Assembly (NCBI RefSeq): GCF_902506605.1
Contig: NZ_LR733979.1
Span: forward strand, 2,154,008-2,218,007
Reading direction: 5' to 3'
Source of the DNA: Sphingomonas sp. AX6
Lineage (GTDB): Bacteria; Pseudomonadota; Alphaproteobacteria; Sphingomonadales; Sphingomonadaceae
DNA length: 64,000 bases
Each line of letters starts with the position of its first letter. Position 1 is the first letter of the stretch. This document shows, one piece after another, positions 61,601 through 64,000 of this stretch. The position numbers and the translations under genes are program-made. Below the pieces are notes generated by a model, which had not been told where the DNA came from, ran no database searches, and saw nothing but the letters and a program-made list of their open reading frames with translations.

Positions 61601-61692
61601 GTGCAGGCAGCGGACCTAATCCGACGCGCGAGGAAAACTCGACCACGGGTTATGCCCGCAGCTTCCAGGCGGGTTTGAAGTACCGCTTCTAA
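58666..61692 (+). CDS. TonB-dependent receptor with N-terminal carboxypeptidase-regulatory-like domain
   Basis: 1008 residues from ATG 58666 (AGGGGAGAAGG upstream). Signal peptide 1-33. A CarboxypepD_reg-like beta-sandwich (about 34-105) is followed by a plug with EVVVTGRR at the start, then a large barrel ending in LKYRF. Residues about 449-470 contain DDDGDGVPDPTDTDD, a calcium-binding-type Asp-rich segment in a predicted outer loop. The design is that of oligosaccharide transporters in sphingomonads and xanthomonads. The adjacent GH43-like gene supports sugar uptake. Confidence 0.9.
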   Translation: MIFKAAIRPLLIRGVSSFAIAAGLAVAPSAYAQTVGTIQGQGAQPGATVTATDIVTGRSVTATANAEGNFTIVGLRPSQYRLESGGTTETVTVPVGQIVSIDISPIEAVPGEGEVVVTGRRGTQEVRTATIGTSVSQEQINNLPQTQRNFLNFAALAPGVTVSSDTNNQRIQAGGVSSNNVNVFIDGTSQKNTVGFGGVAGQNFSGGNPFPQSAIQEFRVETQNYKAEYEQAGAAIITAITKTGGDRLSGGAFGTFIPKSFYGRPFFDREGEANNQGFPCADNPAETCFNEKPDYKRFEFGADLGGPIIPGVLHFFAAYEGARRTNPSIVVNLDPLIPDGIRQAQAGSFAADFKQNLYFGKLTLFASDADTFNASYFRREETDLRDYGGNRAFENGRDVGTQSENIQFEWTHRADNWLNELTMSYFKNFTGTPTITVGPEYVLTNGAPGVDDDGDGVPDPTDTDDPSGGDLFFFGANSFQQANDQKAFTFKNNFTYTGWAGHVLKAGVRVSQTKLSRIEDAFANGQYRYAFQRYSDVASSTPFRATISLLPPTAVEADNTQIGLFVQDDWTIDDHWTINAGLRWDYESNNFNNNYVTPDKVANALRNYQPWQAAGINPEDYITDGSKRDPFLGAFQPRIGVSYDVFGDRDLVLFAGAGRYYDRNIFYLASLETLFNNVRSEATVDFCGATGLPACTGGANQIAFTPALRDPAALRAAVAQQGLSGDIWVINNDAKVPYTDQFNLGVRKQLGSIQLSAAIAHNRSQDAFIFVRGNRMPDGLYTEGGDAWVRDNFPDVGRPAGYTGRLNIGSSNGQQRYTALYLNADKPYSPTSGWGGTASLTISDAKSNQGIGFDEGQMFNAGRQDAYGWQPTRGLERWRFVSTAIVDIPWDFQFSGTLTLGSGPRFGNVDFTRTPPPNCGGCFYFNDGGVFSPKQKIGYKNLDLRLSKTFRMPWGHDLTADFQVFNVFDFVNRNYSTWGAGSGPNPTREENSTTGYARSFQAGLKYRF

Positions 61693-61701
61693 GCCAATGC
61701 G

Positions 61702-61730
61702 CTTGCCGGGCGGACCACGCGCCCGGCAAG
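61702..61730 (+). promoter_or_regulatory. Hairpin between the TonB receptor and DUF6445 genes
   Basis: A perfect 11-bp stem (61702-61712 with 61720-61730) with a 7-base loop starts 10 bases after the receptor stop. No T-run follows. It may stabilise the receptor mRNA or reduce read-through into the DUF6445 gene. Confidence 0.5.
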
Positions 61731-61761
61731 CCGATACCGCCGCCAGAGGGGAGGCGCGATC

Positions 61762-62439
61762 TTGAAGCCGCAACTGCTTCGCCTGGGCGAAGGCGCGCAT
61801 CCGGTGGTCGTCGTGGACGACATGACCGGGCGGGCGGAAGCGGTGGTCGATCTCGCCGCGGCGCTGGCACCGTTTCCTCATGCCGCGCGATCCTATTATC
61901 CCGGCTTGCGCCGCGTGATCGACGAGCGCGACACGGACGCCTTTGGCTATGTCCGGAAATTACTGGAGGACGCGGCCCCGTTCATCGCGGGCGCATTCGA
62001 CATCGACCGGTTCGATCTGGTCGAGGCGAGCTTTTCGATGGTGACGGCCGCTGGCCATGCGCTGGCCCCCGCCCAGCGCGCGCCGCATTTCGACAGCACC
62101 GACCCAAACCATATCGCCGCGATCCATTATCTGCGCGGCACAGAGGCAAGCGGCACGGCATTTTTCCGGCACCGCGCGACCGGCATCGAGCGGGTCGAAG
62201 CTGGCAATGTCGATCGCTATGTCGCCACCGCGCGCGGGGAAGCGACGACGCGGCACGGCTATGCCCAGGGTAGCGACGATCATTATGAGGAAATTGGCCG
62301 TGTCGAGGGTGTTCGCGACCGGATCGTCCTCTATCGTGGCGGTTTGCTGCATTCGGGGGTGATTCCGCCCGACCTGCCGCTGAGCGGCGATCCGCGCACC
62401 GGTCGGCTGACCGCCAACTATTTCCTGCAAGGGGCATGA
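61762..62439 (+). CDS. DUF6445 family protein
   Basis: 225 residues without signal peptide. The fold resembles 2-oxoglutarate/Fe-dependent dioxygenases: APHFDSTDPNHIAAIHYL gives a His-x-Asp metal motif, and GGLLHSGVIPPDLP a later His. Family proteins often accompany tryptophan halogenase-like and TonB receptor genes in these bacteria, as seen here. The substrate is unknown. RBS GAGGGGAGG precedes the ATG. Confidence 0.8.
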   Translation: MKPQLLRLGEGAHPVVVVDDMTGRAEAVVDLAAALAPFPHAARSYYPGLRRVIDERDTDAFGYVRKLLEDAAPFIAGAFDIDRFDLVEASFSMVTAAGHALAPAQRAPHFDSTDPNHIAAIHYLRGTEASGTAFFRHRATGIERVEAGNVDRYVATARGEATTRHGYAQGSDDHYEEIGRVEGVRDRIVLYRGGLLHSGVIPPDLPLSGDPRTGRLTANYFLQGA

Positions 62440-62470
62440 GCCCCGTCCGACGAATCCAAGGAGAGTCATC

Positions 62471-64000
62471 GTGCCCCATCCCCTGTTCCGCCCGACCGTC
62501 AGTCTCGCCGCGCTATCGCTCGCGACGCTGCCCGCCGCCGCGCAGGAACGGCCGGTCAAGACCTATGCCAACCCGATCGACATCGATTACCGCTATAATT
62601 TCGAGCAGGAAGACCGCGAGATTTCGTTTCGCACCGGCGCTGATCCGGTGATCGTCCGCTGGAAGGACGAATATTACCTGTTTCAGACGCTGGCCGATGG
62701 TTACTGGCGATCGACCGACCTGGTCGACTGGCAATTCATCAAACCCAGCAACTGGCCGTATGACAGCGTGATTGCGCCCGCCGCCTGGGTCGATGACGAC
62801 AAGCTTTACCTGATGCCGTCGATGACCAGTCCCGAACAGATCTGGGTGACCGAAGATCCGGCGAGCGGCAAGCTGGAATGGTTCGACCGCACACTGCCGC
62901 AACTCCCCGGCGCGGTGCTGCCGTTCGAGGAGGAGGACATCAAGCCCGGCGATGGCCGCGTACCGCCCGGCCCGTGGGATCCGGCGCTGTTCAAGGACGA
63001 TGACGGCAAATGGTATATGTACTGGAATTCGTCGAACGTGTTTCCGCTCTATGGCCTGGAAATCGGCATGGACGGGCGCTTCACCTATAAGGGCAAGCCG
63101 CAGACGATGTTCGGCCTCAATCCCGACAAATATGGCTGGGAACGGTTCGGCCAGGATCACAACGAGCTGAGCAAGACCGGCGCGAAGATCACGCCCTTCA
63201 TGGAAGGCGCGTGGATGACCAAGGTGAACGGCAAATATTACCTGCAGTACGGCGCACCGGGGACCGAATTCAACGCGTACGCCAATGGCACCTATGTCAG
63301 CGACAAGCCGCTGGGGCCGTTCGTTTACGCCCCCTACAACCCGGTCGCGTACAAGCCCGGCGGCTTCGTCGAGGGGGCGGGGCATGGATCGACCGTGCAG
63401 GACAAGTTCGGCAACTGGTGGAATTCGGGGACGCCGTGGATCGGCCATAACTGGGATTTCGAACGCCGCATCAACCTGTTCCCGACCAAATTCTTCGACG
63501 ACGGCCAGATGATGGCATCGTCGCGGTTCGGCGATTTTCCGCACGTCATGCCGACCGAGAAAATCGACGATCTCGACAGCCTGTTCACCGGGTGGATGCT
63601 GCTCTCCTATCGCAAGCCGATGACCGCATCCTCGACGCTGGGCGAGTTCGCGGCGAGCCGCGCGGCGGACGAAGACCCGCGGACCTTCTGGGTCGCGGAA
63701 AACAAGGAGGTCGGCCAGACGCTGACGATCGATTTGGGCGTGGCGAAGACGCTGCGCGCAGTGCAGGTCAATTTCGCCGATTACAAGGCGGGGCGTTATG
63801 CCGACGCGCCCGACATCTATACCGAGTTCCGGCTGGAGCATTCGGTGGACGGCAAGACCTGGGCTCCGCTCGCCGATACGGGGCCGGAGCGGCGCGACCG
63901 AGCCAACGCGTATCTGCAACTGCCCGCACCGGTCGACGCGCGCTATGTCCGCTACGTCCACGGCCATGTCGGCGCGGCGCATCTGGCGATCAGCGACCTG
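62471..64000 (+). CDS. GH43-like glycoside hydrolase with F5/8 (discoidin) domain, partial at window end
   Basis: Open from GTG 62471 to the last base, 510 codons. Signal peptide about 1-25. The five-bladed propeller region shows catalytic-type acids: Asp58 in GADPVIVRW, Asp in WDPALFKDDDGKWYMYW, and Glu in FVEGAGHGSTV. A C-terminal F5/8 type C domain begins near TASSTLGEFAASRAADEDP and contains FWVAENKEVGQTLTIDLG. It should cleave a plant- or algal-type oligosaccharide linked to the TonB receptor. The C-terminus is outside the window. Confidence 0.85.
   Translation, partial: MPHPLFRPTVSLAALSLATLPAAAQERPVKTYANPIDIDYRYNFEQEDREISFRTGADPVIVRWKDEYYLFQTLADGYWRSTDLVDWQFIKPSNWPYDSVIAPAAWVDDDKLYLMPSMTSPEQIWVTEDPASGKLEWFDRTLPQLPGAVLPFEEEDIKPGDGRVPPGPWDPALFKDDDGKWYMYWNSSNVFPLYGLEIGMDGRFTYKGKPQTMFGLNPDKYGWERFGQDHNELSKTGAKITPFMEGAWMTKVNGKYYLQYGAPGTEFNAYANGTYVSDKPLGPFVYAPYNPVAYKPGGFVEGAGHGSTVQDKFGNWWNSGTPWIGHNWDFERRINLFPTKFFDDGQMMASSRFGDFPHVMPTEKIDDLDSLFTGWMLLSYRKPMTASSTLGEFAASRAADEDPRTFWVAENKEVGQTLTIDLGVAKTLRAVQVNFADYKAGRYADAPDIYTEFRLEHSVDGKTWAPLADTGPERRDRANAYLQLPAPVDARYVRYVHGHVGAAHLAISDL

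Noticed and set aside
1-64000. CRISPR arrays, insertion sequences, integrases or prophage
   Set aside because: No regularly spaced direct repeats, transposase motifs or phage structural genes were seen. Phage shock genes are a stress system, not phage.

Overview
The window is about 64 kb of GC-rich alphaproteobacterial chromosome, most likely from the Sphingomonadaceae (Sphingomonas-like). Supporting signs are a complete exosortase A (XrtA) polysaccharide locus with an EpsI-fused exosortase, many overlapping ATGA/TGATG gene junctions, a type A RNase P RNA, Crp/FixK-like and FixJ-like regulators, a TonB receptor/tryptophan halogenase/DUF6445 set, and dispersed intergenic palindromes. No phage, transposase, CRISPR array or rRNA was seen.

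Layout. 1-1074: truncated lipoprotein and an L,D-transpeptidase. 1283-4952: a compact secretion locus resembling the Pseudomonas Fap functional-amyloid system. It has two related Asn/Gly-rich secreted proteins, an exported C39 peptidase, a fourth secreted protein, a terminator, and a convergent coiled-coil plus beta-barrel outer membrane protein. Two of the secreted proteins carry a double-glycine motif after the signal peptide. 4976-7971: Crp/Fnr regulator, FixJ-like regulator with a degenerate receiver, tRNA-Arg(UCU), queuosine precursor transporter and a small membrane protein. 7955-13019: purQ, purS, an esterase, a MAPEG protein, and a deoxyhypusine synthase-like protein beside ornithine decarboxylase. 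13178-18458: a Thr/Ser dehydratase, then an enlarged phage-shock operon (pspABC plus six small membrane proteins, most sharing a C-terminal coiled-coil tail) under a sigma-54 promoter and divergent from pspF. 18540-23632: a chemotaxis operon, cheA-cheW-cheY-cheB-cheR, with no receptor gene. 23691-26011: a peptidoglycan amidase, rnpB and thioredoxin reductase.

26113-43210: the XrtA locus. Two hydrolases and an acyl carrier protein lie on the minus strand. Divergent from them are an acyl-CoA ligase, PLP decarboxylase, export lipoprotein, chain-length determinant, tyrosine kinase, outer membrane protein, ATPase, deacetylase, FemAB protein, glycosyltransferase, exosortase A and an asparagine-synthetase-like amidotransferase. 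Together these should assemble and export an exopolysaccharide and process sorted proteins. No PEP-CTERM substrate lies in the window.

43289-56868: mainly housekeeping. Genes are ndk, a DUF1223 protein, a YjbR-like protein, purN, purM, an operon of DUF2066-hdaA-ppk1-ppx (replication control and polyphosphate), an I78 inhibitor, rnd, aspS and a second polyphosphate kinase (PPK2). 56935-64000: a nutrient-uptake module with a flavin halogenase, a TonB-dependent receptor with a calcium-binding-type Asp-rich loop, a DUF6445 protein and a GH43-like glycosidase cut by the window end.

Two regions look most novel: the Fap-like locus with its possible periplasmic double-glycine processing, and the expanded psp operon.
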